Below the pieces are notes generated by a model, which saw only the letters and a program-made list of their open reading frames with translations, was not told the DNA's origin and did no database searches. A stretch of DNA of 64,000 nt from JADJNY01 sp046349615 (GTDB lineage: Bacteria; Planctomycetota; UBA1135; GCA-002686595): assembly GCA_046349615.1 (NCBI GenBank), contig JAXMBZ010000011.1, positions 62,001 to 126,000 on the forward strand. Reading direction: 5' to 3'. Made by a program: the position numbers and the translations under genes. Positions 55,203-64,000 of the stretch are shown one piece after another (the first letter of the stretch is position 1; each line of letters begins with the position of its first letter).

Positions 55203-56485
55203 CAGCTCTTCTTCTTGAACCCGCCGAAGGGGTCGAAGCCCGGGGCGGCTTGGCGCGGGGCGGGGGCGGGTTGGGCTTCGCGCGCCGGGGGCGTGTTCGT
55301 CGGCAGCGGGCCGCGCGGCGGAGAGCCTTGGGGTTGGGACATCTGCGGCTGGGCGGCGGGCGCTGCTCCGCCGCTCGGGCTCGACTCGCCGGGTTCGGAG
55401 AGCGAGGAGAGGTCGATCTTGATGCCGAGCTTCTGCAGCTTGTTCGACATCTCCTCCTTGTTGATCGCCTTGATGTAGGCCTCGGTCGGATCGACGAGGC
55501 CGTTCTTGACGAGCTCTTCGAGCGAGTCGTTCAGGAGGCGCATGCCGTACTTCGCGCCGGTCTGCATCGCGGAGACGAGTTGGTGCGTCTTGCCCTCGCG
55601 GATGTTCGACGCGATGGCCGTGTTGACGATCATGATCTCGAGCGCGGCGACGCGGCCCTTCGGCTGGCGCTTGCACAGGGTCTGCGCGATGACGCCCTTG
55701 AGCGAGCTCGCGAGCATCGTGCGGATCTGCGACTGACGGTCGGCCGGGAACTGGTCGATGATGCGGTCGACCGTCGACATCGCCGTGTTCGTGTGCAGCG
55801 TGCCGAACACGAGGTGGCCCGTCTCGGCCGTCTCGATCGCGATCTCGACGGTCTCGAGGTCGCGCATTTCGCCGACGAGCACGATGTCCGGGTCCTCGCG
55901 CAGCGCGGCGCGGAGCGCGCGCTTGAAGCTCTGGGTGTGACGATGGACTTCGCGCTGGTTGATGCGGCAGCTCTTGTCCTCGTGCACGAACTCGACCGGG
56001 TCCTCGATCGTGATGATGTGGTCTTTGCGCGTGCGGTTGATGTGGTCGATCATCGCCGCGAGCGTCGTCGACTTGCCCGAGCCCGTCGGCCCCGTGACGA
56101 CGACGAGCCCCTTCGACAGGTGGCAGAGGTCGAGCACGGCCTTCGGCAGGTTGAGCTGCTCCGCGCTGAGCACCGTCGACGGGATCTGGCGGAACACGGC
56201 GCCGGGACCCTTGCGGTCGCGGAACAAGTTCGCGCGGAAGCGGGCGAGGCCCGGGAGCTCGTAGGCGAAGTCGGTGTCGTGCTCCTCGAGGAACTGCTTC
56301 TTGTTGTTGTCCGGCGTGATCTCGAACAAGATCGCCTGCAGCTGCTCCGCGTTGATCACCGGGCAGCCCTCGACGGCCAGCATGTCGCCGTGGAGGCGGA
56401 ACATGGGCACGCAGCTCGAGGTCATGTGGAGGTCGGAGGCGCCTTCTTGCACCATCCGTTGGAACAGGGCGTCGATCCAGGCCAT
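55202..56485 (-). CDS. pilT: PilT-type twitching ATPase
   Basis: 427 residues. It powers type IV pilus retraction as a hexamer at the inner membrane. The N-terminal PAS-like part begins QRMVQEGASDLHMTSS. The ATPase has Walker A GPTGSGKST, the Asp box IITIEDPVEFVH, REDPDIVLVGEMRD (Walker B) and the His box GHLVFGTLHTNTA, as in PilT/PilU. The last 60 residues are a Pro/Gln/Gly-rich disordered tail ending in GGFKKKS that most PilT lack. No other pilus gene is in the window, so it is a distant orphan. ATG at MAWIDALF fits known starts. Confidence 0.95.
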   Translation of the reverse strand: MAWIDALFQRMVQEGASDLHMTSSCVPMFRLHGDMLAVEGCPVINAEQLQAILFEITPDNNKKQFLEEHDTDFAYELPGLARFRANLFRDRKGPGAVFRQIPSTVLSAEQLNLPKAVLDLCHLSKGLVVVTGPTGSGKSTTLAAMIDHINRTRKDHIITIEDPVEFVHEDKSCRINQREVHRHTQSFKRALRAALREDPDIVLVGEMRDLETVEIAIETAETGHLVFGTLHTNTAMSTVDRIIDQFPADRQSQIRTMLASSLKGVIAQTLCKRQPKGRVAALEIMIVNTAIASNIREGKTHQLVSAMQTGAKYGMRLLNDSLEELVKNGLVDPTEAYIKAINKEEMSNKLQKLGIKIDLSSLSEPGESSPSGGAAPAAQPQMSQPQGSPPRGPLPTNTPPAREAQPAPAPRQAAPGFDPFGGFKKKS

Positions 56486-56589
56486 GGTCGTCTCGGGTAC
56501 GGTTCGGGGGAACGGGTCCGGCTCGCTCTTCGGACGGAGCGCGGCGGAACTGGACTGCGGCGGCCGGAGCGCTCGACCGCGTCCCGAGA

Positions 56590-57135
56590 TCAGGAGAGCG
56601 CGATCGCCGCGCGCCACTCGCGCTCGAGGTCGAGCGGCTCGGGCAGGTGGAACGAGTGCAGACCGGCCTCGAAGCTCTCGAACAGGCCCTGCACCGTGAC
56701 CTGCACGCCGCGCACGCGCGCGCGCAGCTCCGCCTTCCACGCGCGCGCTCGATCGAGCGCGCGCTCGTCGGCGAGGACCCAGAGCTCCGCGTCCTGCCGC
56801 GGGAACAGGTTGCGCCACAGCTCCTCGTACGCGAACGCGCGCACGAGGCGATCGGGGTCGAAGCTCCGCGCGTAGAGCGCCGTCGCCGCGCGCGGCCAAT
56901 CCGCGAACGTGCGCTTCTCGACGATCGGCGCGCCGCGCACGGCGAGCGCGCGTTCGAGCGAGTCGGCGAAGCGCAACCCCGCGGGAGTCACGACGACGAA
57001 CGGCCGCGTCGGCGGCGGCGTGCGCGGGTTCGCGAGGTCGGCGGCGAGGCGCGCACGGAAGCTGTCGAGCTCCGCGCGCGTCGGCGCGTCGAAGCGCCAG
57101 ACGACGGTGCGTTCGAGGCTGCTCAGGGCGTCCAT
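56590..57135 (-). CDS. uncharacterised protein paired with a radical SAM enzyme
   Basis: 181 residues, starting ATG inside a TGATG overlap with the radical SAM gene. It is rich in Arg/Glu helices with beta strands (FVVVTPAGLRFADSLERALAVRGAPIVEKRTF ... ALYARSFDPD ... AELWVLADERALDRARAWKAEL). The order of strands and the KxTF-like stretch recall the nucleoside-diphosphate-kinase fold, but the NDPK active-site His is not obvious, so this is weak. I recognise no family. Translational coupling indicates it acts with the radical SAM enzyme as substrate or partner. Confidence 0.6.
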   Translation of the reverse strand: MDALSSLERTVVWRFDAPTRAELDSFRARLAADLANPRTPPPTRPFVVVTPAGLRFADSLERALAVRGAPIVEKRTFADWPRAATALYARSFDPDRLVRAFAYEELWRNLFPRQDAELWVLADERALDRARAWKAELRARVRGVQVTVQGLFESFEAGLHSFHLPEPLDLEREWRAAIALS

Positions 57136-58280
57136 CAGGTGTTCCTCCGCGCGTCGTTCGCGCGTTGGTTGAACTCGCGCGTGCAGTGCAGGCAGTAGCG
57201 CGCGCAGATCGGATCGGTCGTGCAGTCGCCGCGCGCGACGAACGCGGCGGTCTTCGCGCGCTGCACGTCCTGCGGTTCGTCGATGCTCCCGAGCGGGGCA
57301 CCGCCCTCGCGCAAGTAGACGGAGCACGGGTAGTAGTTCACCGCGTCGACCGTGCGCTCCGTCAGCGGCACGTAGCAGCGCCACGTCCCGTCCGCGACCG
57401 GCCGCGCGCGGTCGAGGCCGATCGAATCGGGCGCGAAAACGGTGCCGAGCTTGCGCCGCAGGAGCGGGAAGCGCTCCGCGGGCAGCGCGGCGACGACCTC
57501 CGCGAGCTCGCGCTCGACGCGTTCGCGGTCGGGGAAGTCGGCGAGGTCGCGCGCGCGGTCGACCTCGGTGATCAGCTTCAGGTCGTCCGCGCCGAGCGCG
57601 AGCAGGAAGCGCGCGATGCGCGGCAGATCGCGCCGATTCCCGGGCGTCACGACGAGGTTGAAGATCAGGAAGAAGTCCGCGCCTTCGCGCCGAGCACGGC
57701 CGAGCGCGCGCGCGGTCCGCACGCTGCGCCGCCACGCGCCGCGGCGCGCGGTGAAGCGCTCGCCCGCGGCTTCGTCCGCGGCGTCGATCGACAAGCGGAT
57801 CTCGTCGATGCCGGCGTCGACGAGCTCGAGATAGCGCTCCGGCGGCAGCGTGCCGTTCGACGTCAGGCTCGTGCGGACGACGCCGCGCTCCTTCGCGCGC
57901 CGCGCCATGCGCGCGAGGTCGCGCACGGTGACCGCTTCGCCGCCGGTGAAGTGGAGGTGCTCGATGCGCGTCGCGCCGTGCGTGTCGAGCAGGCGCTCGA
58001 AGTCCTCGAACGAGTACGTCTTCGCCTTCTCTGGCCGCGCGGCGAGCTCCTCCGCCGTGCGCGCGATCGTCTTGCAGTACGGGCACGCGAGGTTGCACCG
58101 GTACGTCAGGAACACCGTCACGCGGTGCAGCGCGTCCTCCGCGCCGACCGCGGCGGGATCGTCGACGAGCGCGCCGAGATCGGCGACCCGCGCGTCGAGC
58201 ACGTCCTCGAAGAGGAGGTCGGGGGCGCGGCTGCGCGCGGGCGCGTCGACGTCGAGGGCGGTGGCGAGCGGAGGATTCAC
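57135..58280 (-). CDS. radical SAM enzyme with SPASM-like C-terminus
   Basis: 381 residues. The [4Fe-4S]/SAM motif is C62-N-L-A-C66-P-Y-C69. Following motifs FTGGEAVTVRDLARM (GGE) and LTSNGTL are typical of SAM-dependent enzymes that fold as a partial TIM barrel. The last 60 residues carry CYVPLTERTV, YYPCSVY and CTTDPICARYCLHC, extra cysteines as in SPASM/twitch domains that bind auxiliary clusters and often act on peptides. No small precursor peptide is visible beside it. Chemistry unknown. The next gene overlaps it by one base. Confidence 0.85.
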   Translation of the reverse strand: MNPPLATALDVDAPARSRAPDLLFEDVLDARVADLGALVDDPAAVGAEDALHRVTVFLTYRCNLACPYCKTIARTAEELAARPEKAKTYSFEDFERLLDTHGATRIEHLHFTGGEAVTVRDLARMARRAKERGVVRTSLTSNGTLPPERYLELVDAGIDEIRLSIDAADEAAGERFTARRGAWRRSVRTARALGRARREGADFFLIFNLVVTPGNRRDLPRIARFLLALGADDLKLITEVDRARDLADFPDRERVERELAEVVAALPAERFPLLRRKLGTVFAPDSIGLDRARPVADGTWRCYVPLTERTVDAVNYYPCSVYLREGGAPLGSIDEPQDVQRAKTAAFVARGDCTTDPICARYCLHCTREFNQRANDARRNT

Positions 58281-58417
58281 GGGGGTTCGCGGCCGGGAAG
58301 ACCGGCCTCTCGGGATCGGAGGTCCCCGGGAAACGCTTGAGCCCGCGGTCGCGGACTTCCCACGTTCGATCGCGGTGAGGCCGCTCCTGGGCGCTCCACC
58401 CGCTTCCCGCGGGCCGC

Positions 58418-58423
58418 TAGACT
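58418..58423 (+). promoter_or_regulatory. -10-like box upstream of exported protein
   Basis: TAGACT lies about 40 bases before the ATG at 58465; GAGG follows closer to the ATG (ribosome binding). No clear -35. Confidence 0.35.
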
Positions 58424-58464
58424 CCGCGCCTCCCCGTCATCGACCCACGAGAGGTGCCCGAACC

Positions 58465-59325
58465 ATGAAGTCCACGACCGCCGCCCTGCTCTTCGTCCTC
58501 GCCGCGCCCGCGTCCGCGGACGTCCTGCTCACGAAGACCGTCCACACCGACGAGGTCCAGACGCCCGCCGGCGCGCAGCCCGCGAAGGACGAGACGCAGT
58601 CGATCTGGCTCGGCAAGGAGAAGGTGCGCGCCGAGATGGGGCCCGTCACCTACATCGTCCGCCTCGACCAGAAGAAGCTCTACGTGCTCCACCCCGCCGA
58701 GCGCACCTACACGACGCTCGCGATTCCGGTCGACATCGGCCAGTACGTCGACGCGAGCCAGAAGCAGGTCTTCGAGCAGATGAAGTCGCGCCTGAACATC
58801 ACCGCCACCGTCGCGCCGACCGGCGAGACCGAGCGCGTGAAGAGCTGGAGCGCGACCAAGTACAAAGTGCAGACCACGACGCTCGGCCGCAGCACCGACG
58901 AGACGATCTGGACGACGAAGGACATCGAGGTCGACTGGGCGACGTTCTGGGACTCGCAGGCCGCGCTGCGCAGCCTGCAGCCGGGCAGCGAGACGCTGAT
59001 CACGGAGATGCGCAAGCTCGACGGCATCGCCGTCAAGGCGGACCGCGTCACGACGATCGGCGACCGCAGGGTGCACTCGACGGAGGAACTCGCGAGCGCC
59101 GAGCGCAAGGCCGCTCCGGAAGGCGCCTACGACGTGCCGAAGGACTTCACCGAGAAGCCGCTCGACCCGGTCTCCGAGCTGCGCAAGCTCGTCGGCTCGC
59201 GCCCGAACGCGGGCCCCGGCGACGGCGCGCCGAAGCCGAACGGCGAAGAGCCCGCGCCGCGCCGCCGCGAGAAGCAAGGCGGCGAGGAGAAGAAGCGCGG
59301 CGGCGACGAGAAGCAGGGCGGTTGA
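58465..59325 (+). CDS. exported DUF4412-like protein
   Basis: 286 residues. Signal peptide (STTAALLFVLAAPASA). The mature part has strongly patterned strands: QSIWLGKEKVRAEMGPVTYIVRLDQKKLYVLHPAERTYTTLAIP, ETERVKSWSATKYKVQTTT and DETIWTTKDIEVDW, which resemble DUF4412-type outer proteins that may bind lipids. The C-terminal 40 residues are a disordered Gly/Lys/Glu tail. Role unknown; periplasmic or surface. An enoyl-CoA hydratase gene starts 25 bases downstream, but there is no evident link. Confidence 0.75.
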   Translation: MKSTTAALLFVLAAPASADVLLTKTVHTDEVQTPAGAQPAKDETQSIWLGKEKVRAEMGPVTYIVRLDQKKLYVLHPAERTYTTLAIPVDIGQYVDASQKQVFEQMKSRLNITATVAPTGETERVKSWSATKYKVQTTTLGRSTDETIWTTKDIEVDWATFWDSQAALRSLQPGSETLITEMRKLDGIAVKADRVTTIGDRRVHSTEELASAERKAAPEGAYDVPKDFTEKPLDPVSELRKLVGSRPNAGPGDGAPKPNGEEPAPRRREKQGGEEKKRGGDEKQGG

Positions 59326-59350
59326 CGTCGAACGAGTCCGGGAGAGCGCC

Positions 59351-60052
59351 GTGTACACGATCCAGATGGCCCAGCCGGGCAAGAACGCGCTCTCCACGGT
59401 CTCGATGACGTGGCTCGACGCGGAACTCGACCGCGCGGGGAACGCGCCGATCCTGCTGACGGGCAGCGACGACGCGTTCTGCGCGGGGCTCGACCTGAAG
59501 GAAGTGGCGAGCCTCGACCGCGCGGGCATGGAGCGCTTCCTCCGCCACGTCGACCGCATCGCGATGCGGCTCTTCGACCATCCCGCGCCCGTCGTCGCGG
59601 CGCTGAACGGTCACGCGATCGCGGGCGGGTGCGTGCTCGCGCTGTGCTGCGATTGGCGCGTCGCGACGACGAACCCGCGCACGCGGATCGGCGTCAACGA
59701 GATCGCGCTCGGCGCCGCGTATCCGCCGCGCATCCTGAAGATCGTGCTGCACCGGATCTCGGCGCAGAACCGCGCGCGCGTGCTGCTCGGCGCGCACTTG
59801 CACGCGCCGGAGGAAGCGCGCGCGCTCGGCCTCGTCGACGAACTCGCGGACGACCCGCTCGCGCTCGCGACGAAGCGCCTCGGCGAGCTCTCCGCGCACC
59901 CGCGCGCGGGCTACGCGCACGCGAAGGCGCTCCTGCGCCGCGGCGTGACGACGCTCGGTCCCGAGGACGAGCGGCGCTTCGTCGACGTCGAGCTCCCGCT
60001 CTGGCTCGGCGACGACGTGCGGCGGAAGATCGACGCCGTGCTGAAGCGCTGA
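59351..60052 (+). CDS. enoyl-CoA hydratase/isomerase family protein
   Basis: 233 residues from GTG, with GGAG a few bases upstream. The crotonase oxyanion-hole motifs are ILLTGSDDAFCAGLDLKEV and VVAALNGHAIAGGCVLALCCDWRVAT, and NEIALGAAYPP follows. The Glu positions of classical ECH are replaced (Gly-Cys where Glu would sit in the GxxxE region), so the exact reaction (hydratase, isomerase or hydrolase) is not certain. It is shorter than the usual 255-260 residues because the C-terminal helices are short. Cytoplasmic. Confidence 0.85.
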   Translation: MYTIQMAQPGKNALSTVSMTWLDAELDRAGNAPILLTGSDDAFCAGLDLKEVASLDRAGMERFLRHVDRIAMRLFDHPAPVVAALNGHAIAGGCVLALCCDWRVATTNPRTRIGVNEIALGAAYPPRILKIVLHRISAQNRARVLLGAHLHAPEEARALGLVDELADDPLALATKRLGELSAHPRAGYAHAKALLRRGVTTLGPEDERRFVDVELPLWLGDDVRRKIDAVLKR

Positions 60053-60083
60053 ACGCGCTGCGGCGCCGCGCCGCGGCGCGCCG

Positions 60084-60089
60084 TACGAT
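60084..60089 (+). promoter_or_regulatory. -10-like box abutting a start codon
   Basis: TACGAT ends 6 bases before the ATG at 60096 and suggests a leaderless transcript for the exported S9-type protein. No Shine-Dalgarno is visible. Confidence 0.3.
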
Positions 60090-60095
60090 GAGGCG

Positions 60096-62588
60096 ATGCT
60101 CCAGTCCCCCATCGTCCTCGCGCTCCTCCTCGCGCCGACGTTCCAGGCCCCGACCGCGCCCGCCGCGGACGCGGCGCCGGAGCGCGTGCTCCCGACGCAC
60201 TGGCTCCTCCTGCCGGCGGTCGACGCAGGTGGTCGACGACCGTTCAACGCGAACGCGCCGTTCGCGCGCTACCTGCTCGCGCCCGACGCGCCCGCGCCGA
60301 GCGCCGGCGAGGACGTGAAGGGCGACCTCGGCGCGCCGAAGCCGTGGAGCGCGTTCGAGGCCGGCGCCGACGGCCGCGTCGGCGACGCCGCGTGGGCGTT
60401 CACGACGATCGAGTCGAAGACGGAGCGCGTGATGCTCGCCGATCTGCAGGGCGCGGGCCGCATCTACGTGAACGGCGCGGGTTTCGCCGGCGATCTCTAC
60501 GGGTACGGCTTCGCGGGCGTGCCCGTGCTCCTGCGCGCTGGGACGAACCGTGTGTACGTCACGGGGATCCGCGGCGGCTTCCGGCTCGAATTCGCCGCCG
60601 TCGCGGAACCGCTCGTCGCGGGGCTCTGGGACGTGACGAAGCCGATGCTCGTCAAGGAGAGCGCGCCGGGCTTCCGCTTCGCCGCGCTGCCCGTGTGGAA
60701 CGCGACGAACGCGACGACGACGGTCGAGCTCGCGCTCGGCGCGAGCGAGCTCTTCCAGCAAGGCGCGTGCGGGACCGCGAGCCTCCCGCCGCTGTGCGTC
60801 GACAAGCCGATCCTCGACCTGCAGCTCGTCGCGCCCGCGCCGAAGGAAGCGGGCAAGGTGCAGGTCCCGCTGACGATCAACGGGCGCGCGGTGCCGTTCG
60901 AGCTCGACGTCGTCGACGCCGCGGCCGTGCGGCGCGTCACGTTCCCCTCGCGCGTCGACGGCTCGGTGCAGGAGTGCAGCGTGCGTCCGTCGATGGAGCC
61001 GACCGACGCCGTCGTGCTCACGCTGCACGGCGCGAGCGTCGACGCGTTCAACCAAGCGGCGTCGTACTCTCCGAAGAAGGACTTCGCGTTCGTCGCGCCG
61101 ACCAACCGGCGTCCCTACGGCTTCGACTGGCAGGACTGGGGCCGCGCGAACGCGTACGAAGCGCTCGCGGCCGGCATCGCGCCGAGGAAGCTCGACGACG
61201 CGCGCGTGTTCCTCACGGGCCACTCGATGGGCGGACACGGGACGTGGCACCTCGCCGTGAACGACCCGTTCCGCTTCCTCGCGATCGCGCCGAGCGCCGG
61301 ATGGTCGGGCTTCGACAGCTACGGCGGCGGGAAGCGCGACGGCGAACTCGCGGCGCTCTGGCGCGGCGCGGACGCGAGCTCCGACACGCTCGCGCTGCTC
61401 TCGAACCTCGCGAAGACGCCCGTGTTCATCCTGCACGGCGAGGCCGACGACAACGTGCCCGTGAGCGAGGCGCGCAAGATGGAAGCAGCGCTGCGCGAGC
61501 TCGGCGCGCCGCCCGGGATCCACGTGCAGCCCGGCGCAGGTCACTGGTGGGACGGCGACGCCGCGCCGGGCGCGGACTGCGTCGACTGGCCCGGCATCTT
61601 CGAGACGTTCCGCGCCGCGATGCCGCGCAAAGCAGGCGCGGAGCTCGACGCCTGGAGCGCGGATCCGTCCGTGCAGTCCGTGCTCGGCTGGTGCGAGCTC
61701 CTCCAGCCCCTCGTGTACGGTGAGCGGCTCCACGTCCGCTCCCGGCTCGACGTCGCGCAGAAGGAGCTCGTCGTCGAGACGGGCAACGTGCGCGCGTTCC
61801 GCATCCGCGCGACGCCGGCGGGTTGGAACGGCAGCGTGATCCAGGTCGACGGCACGCGGATCGAGCTCAAGGCGTGGGACTACTCGGGTGCGTTCGTGCG
61901 CGAGGCCTCGGGCTGGGTCGCGTCCTCGAAGGACTTCGACCCGGCGACGCAGAAGACGCCCGAGTTCTCGGGGCCCTTCAAGCGCGCCTTCGATCGCGGC
62001 TTCGTGCTCGTCTACGGCACCGCCGGCGACGACCGCGAGGACGCCGAGCTCCTCGCGCGCGCGCGCTGCGACGCGGAGTCGTGGTGGTACCGAGCGAACG
62101 GCTCGGTGCGCGTGATCCGCGACGAGGACTTCGTCGCGCACGGCCTCGGCACGTGGGTCTACGACGTCGAGCTCGAGGACTTCGTGCCCAACGTGATCCT
62201 CTACGGCAACGCGGACACGAACTCGGCCTGGACGAAGGTCCTCGGCGGCGACGCGACCATCGGCGCGAAGCGCGGCGAGCTGCGCGTCGGCGCGAACACG
62301 TGGAAGGGCGACGACCTCGCCGCGGTGTTCGTGCGCCCCCGCCGCGACGCGAAGGGCCGGACGATCGGGCTCGTCGGCGCGTTCGCGGACTCGGGGATCC
62401 GCGGGGCGCGGCTCTCGTACGTGCTCGCGCCGTTCGCGTCGGGCGTCGGCTATCCCGACTACGCGGTGTTCGACTCGAACGTGCTCGCGAAGGCCGACGG
62501 CGGCGTGCTCGCGGCGGGCTTCTTCGATGCGCGATGGGAGCTCGTTCCCGGCGCGTTCGAGCGCGCGCCGGCGACGCAGCCGAAGTGA
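60096..62588 (+). CDS. exported S9-type (prolyl-oligopeptidase-like) alpha/beta hydrolase
   Basis: 830 residues. A short signal (SPIVLALLLAPTFQA) is followed by an N-terminal beta-rich region of about 280 residues. The hydrolase has GHSMGGHG (nucleophile Ser377), HGEADDNVPVSEAR (Asp) and GAGHWWDG (His), the triad order of prolyl oligopeptidase/BAAT-like serine hydrolases. The C-terminal 250 residues are a second beta-rich region. It probably cleaves peptides or esters outside the cytoplasm. Confidence 0.82.
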   Translation: MLQSPIVLALLLAPTFQAPTAPAADAAPERVLPTHWLLLPAVDAGGRRPFNANAPFARYLLAPDAPAPSAGEDVKGDLGAPKPWSAFEAGADGRVGDAAWAFTTIESKTERVMLADLQGAGRIYVNGAGFAGDLYGYGFAGVPVLLRAGTNRVYVTGIRGGFRLEFAAVAEPLVAGLWDVTKPMLVKESAPGFRFAALPVWNATNATTTVELALGASELFQQGACGTASLPPLCVDKPILDLQLVAPAPKEAGKVQVPLTINGRAVPFELDVVDAAAVRRVTFPSRVDGSVQECSVRPSMEPTDAVVLTLHGASVDAFNQAASYSPKKDFAFVAPTNRRPYGFDWQDWGRANAYEALAAGIAPRKLDDARVFLTGHSMGGHGTWHLAVNDPFRFLAIAPSAGWSGFDSYGGGKRDGELAALWRGADASSDTLALLSNLAKTPVFILHGEADDNVPVSEARKMEAALRELGAPPGIHVQPGAGHWWDGDAAPGADCVDWPGIFETFRAAMPRKAGAELDAWSADPSVQSVLGWCELLQPLVYGERLHVRSRLDVAQKELVVETGNVRAFRIRATPAGWNGSVIQVDGTRIELKAWDYSGAFVREASGWVASSKDFDPATQKTPEFSGPFKRAFDRGFVLVYGTAGDDREDAELLARARCDAESWWYRANGSVRVIRDEDFVAHGLGTWVYDVELEDFVPNVILYGNADTNSAWTKVLGGDATIGAKRGELRVGANTWKGDDLAAVFVRPRRDAKGRTIGLVGAFADSGIRGARLSYVLAPFASGVGYPDYAVFDSNVLAKADGGVLAAGFFDARWELVPGAFERAPATQPK

Positions 62589-62655
62589 CCGTTCGCGCCG
62601 CAACCGGACCGACCGAAGGCGGGCGCGGCGTTCCAATGCGAGCGCTTCGCGCGCG

Positions 62656-64000
62656 TCACCGCGGCTTCGCGAGCAGCGCTTCGTGCGCGGCGAGCCACGG
62701 ATGGTTGGGCGCGCGCTGCGCGATCTGCGCGAGCATCGCGCGCGCTTCGTCGTCGCGGTGGAGCTCGTGCAGTCCGCCGACGATCCCGAACGCGGCCGGG
62801 AGGAACTCGGGTTGGAGCTCGAGCGCGCGCCGGTAGAGCTCGAGCGCGCGCGCCGGCTCTCCGCGCCGACGCAGGAGGTTGCCCAGGTTGTGCAGCGCCT
62901 CGGGGTAGTCGGGCAGGATGCGGAGCGCCTCCGCGTACTCGCGCTCGGCGCCCGCGTCGTCGCCCTCCGCGGCGAGTTCCGCGCCGAGGTTGAAGCGTGC
63001 CTTCGCGCTCCGCGGCGCCTCGGCGACCTGCGCGCGGAAGAACGTCGCGGGGTCGCGCCACACGGCGTTGCGCGCCCACGACGCGGCGAGGTTCGCCGTG
63101 ACGAGCGCGCCGACGACGCCGATCGAGACCCAGGAGGCGAGCGCGCGTCCTCGCCGCTCGAAGCGCCCGGCGAACCCGACGATCGCGAGCCCCGCGAGCC
63201 CGCAGACGAAGAGCGACGGCGCGTACGCGAGTCGCTCCGCGCGCGGCGTGCCGATCGGGAAGAGGAGGTTGCTCGCCGGTGCGAACAGCAGCGCGTAGCC
63301 CGCGAGTGCGAGCGCCACCGCGCGCTGCCGTCGCCAGGCGCGCGCGGCCCACACGACCCCGCCGACCGCGACCGCGAGGACGCCGAGCACGCGCGCGTCG
63401 CCGAGGCTCGTCACGACGTCGAGCGCGGCGTGGCTCGCGTCCGAGCGGAACCCGAGGGGCACGAGCATGTGGAGGAGGTAGTCCCCCTGCACGGCGAGCG
63501 CGGTGAGCACGCGCTCCCACGTCGTCGCCGCGACGAGCGGGTTGTCGAGCATCGACGTCGCCGCGCGGTCGTCGCGCAGGACGAACGCGCGCGCGGCGAG
63601 GAACGCGAGCAACGCAGCGACGCTCGCGACGTGGCGCCCCCAGGCCGGACGATCGCCGCGCACGAACGCGTCGACGAGCAGCGCGACCCCGAGGAACCCG
63701 ACCGCGGACTCCTTGCACGCGACCGCGGCGGCGTAGCACGCGGTCGCGGCCCACGCGGGCCCGCGGCGGACGTGCAGCAGGACGTACCCGAGCCCGAAGG
63801 CGAGCGCGAGCGTCTCCGAGCGGCCGGTGATCGGCGCGAGCGCCTCGACGTGGAGCGCGAGCACGGCGAACAGGCACGCGCCCGCGAGCGCGGCTCCGCG
63901 CGCGATCCCGAGCGCGCGCAGGAACGCGAGCACGAGCACGCTCGCGACGGCGTGCACGAGCGCGTTCACCGCGTGGAACGGCACCACCGACTCGAACGCG
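62656..64000 (-). CDS. TMTC-like membrane protein with TPR tail (5' end outside window)
   Basis: About 448 residues are visible and the frame runs off the right edge, so the start lies beyond 64000. Ten or so hydrophobic segments (VLVLAFLRALGIARGAALAGACLFAVLAL) form a glycosyltransferase-C-like membrane part. FHAVNALVHAVAS near the visible start fits the TMTC/DUF1736 group. The last 140 residues are TPRs (NLGAELAAEGDDAGAEREYAEALRILPDYPEALHNLGNLLRR). The family may mannosylate exported proteins, though its bacterial role is unknown. Inner membrane. Confidence 0.8.
   Translation of the reverse strand, partial: AFESVVPFHAVNALVHAVASVLVLAFLRALGIARGAALAGACLFAVLALHVEALAPITGRSETLALAFGLGYVLLHVRRGPAWAATACYAAAVACKESAVGFLGVALLVDAFVRGDRPAWGRHVASVAALLAFLAARAFVLRDDRAATSMLDNPLVAATTWERVLTALAVQGDYLLHMLVPLGFRSDASHAALDVVTSLGDARVLGVLAVAVGGVVWAARAWRRQRAVALALAGYALLFAPASNLLFPIGTPRAERLAYAPSLFVCGLAGLAIVGFAGRFERRGRALASWVSIGVVGALVTANLAASWARNAVWRDPATFFRAQVAEAPRSAKARFNLGAELAAEGDDAGAEREYAEALRILPDYPEALHNLGNLLRRRGEPARALELYRRALELQPEFLPAAFGIVGGLHELHRDDEARAMLAQIAQRAPNHPWLAAHEALLAKPR

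Overview
This is a GC-rich (visibly about 70% or more), gene-dense bacterial chromosome segment. I infer a planctomycete, probably one of the deep, high-GC lineages. The grounds are several large exported proteins of unknown role, two surface proteins ending in related Cys-containing C-terminal modules, exported toroid, beta-propeller and gluzincin proteins, and a mix of housekeeping genes not arranged in classical operons. This is a judgement from gene content, not a search result. I saw no tRNA, rRNA, insertion sequence, prophage or CRISPR array.

Layout. 0-5.8 kb: the 3' end of an unrecognised gene, an esterase, a very unusual Ser/Thr/Asn/Arg-rich protein, a large exported toroid protein and glgC. 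6.4-11.5 kb: a glutamate-cysteine-ligase-type amidoligase fused to CBS domains and translationally coupled to an aspartoacylase-type hydrolase, then a reverse-strand group of two P-loop partition-type ATPases around a YbjQ protein. 11.5-14.8 kb: an island of visibly lower GC with a big exported protein and a Cys-rich secreted protein. 14.8-27 kb: pyruvate kinase and exported proteins (beta-propeller, metalloprotease, Met-rich protein, DUF1570-type gluzincin), then a Rieske oxygenase. 27-34.3 kb: a hybrid sensor kinase diverging from an AtuA-type gene pair, phosphate acetyltransferase and two FKBP lipoproteins. 34.3-42.2 kb: a small Cys-rich lipoprotein, a DUF6624-like lipoprotein, fructose-1,6-bisphosphatase, an archaemetzincin-like lipoprotein, DinB, an OPT transporter, a TIGR00300 protein and a DUF4388-like protein. 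42.4-48.9 kb: an ArsR-methyltransferase fusion and metH, a Fur-box-like operator array, an SRPBCC protein and a PrsW-type protease. 49-64 kb: a surface protein, an ABC exporter coupled to threonine ammonia-lyase, a spermidine-synthase-like methyltransferase, pilT, a radical SAM/unknown pair, exported proteins, an enoyl-CoA hydratase, an S9-type exported hydrolase and a truncated TMTC-like membrane protein with TPRs.

How the genes fit together. Carbon metabolism is represented by glgC, pyk, pta and fbp. One-carbon metabolism is represented by the ArsR-methyltransferase/metH pair. Most of the rest builds or processes the cell envelope. Several genes carry a -10-like TAnnnT box only 6-9 bases before the start codon, so leaderless transcripts may be common.

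Most interesting signal: two intergenic copies (39781-39877 and 54937-55034) of a structured element with two hairpins. The loops and flanks are conserved, but the stems differ in sequence and remain fully complementary. This compensatory change is the signature of a selected RNA or DNA structure, and I do not recognise it as a known family.
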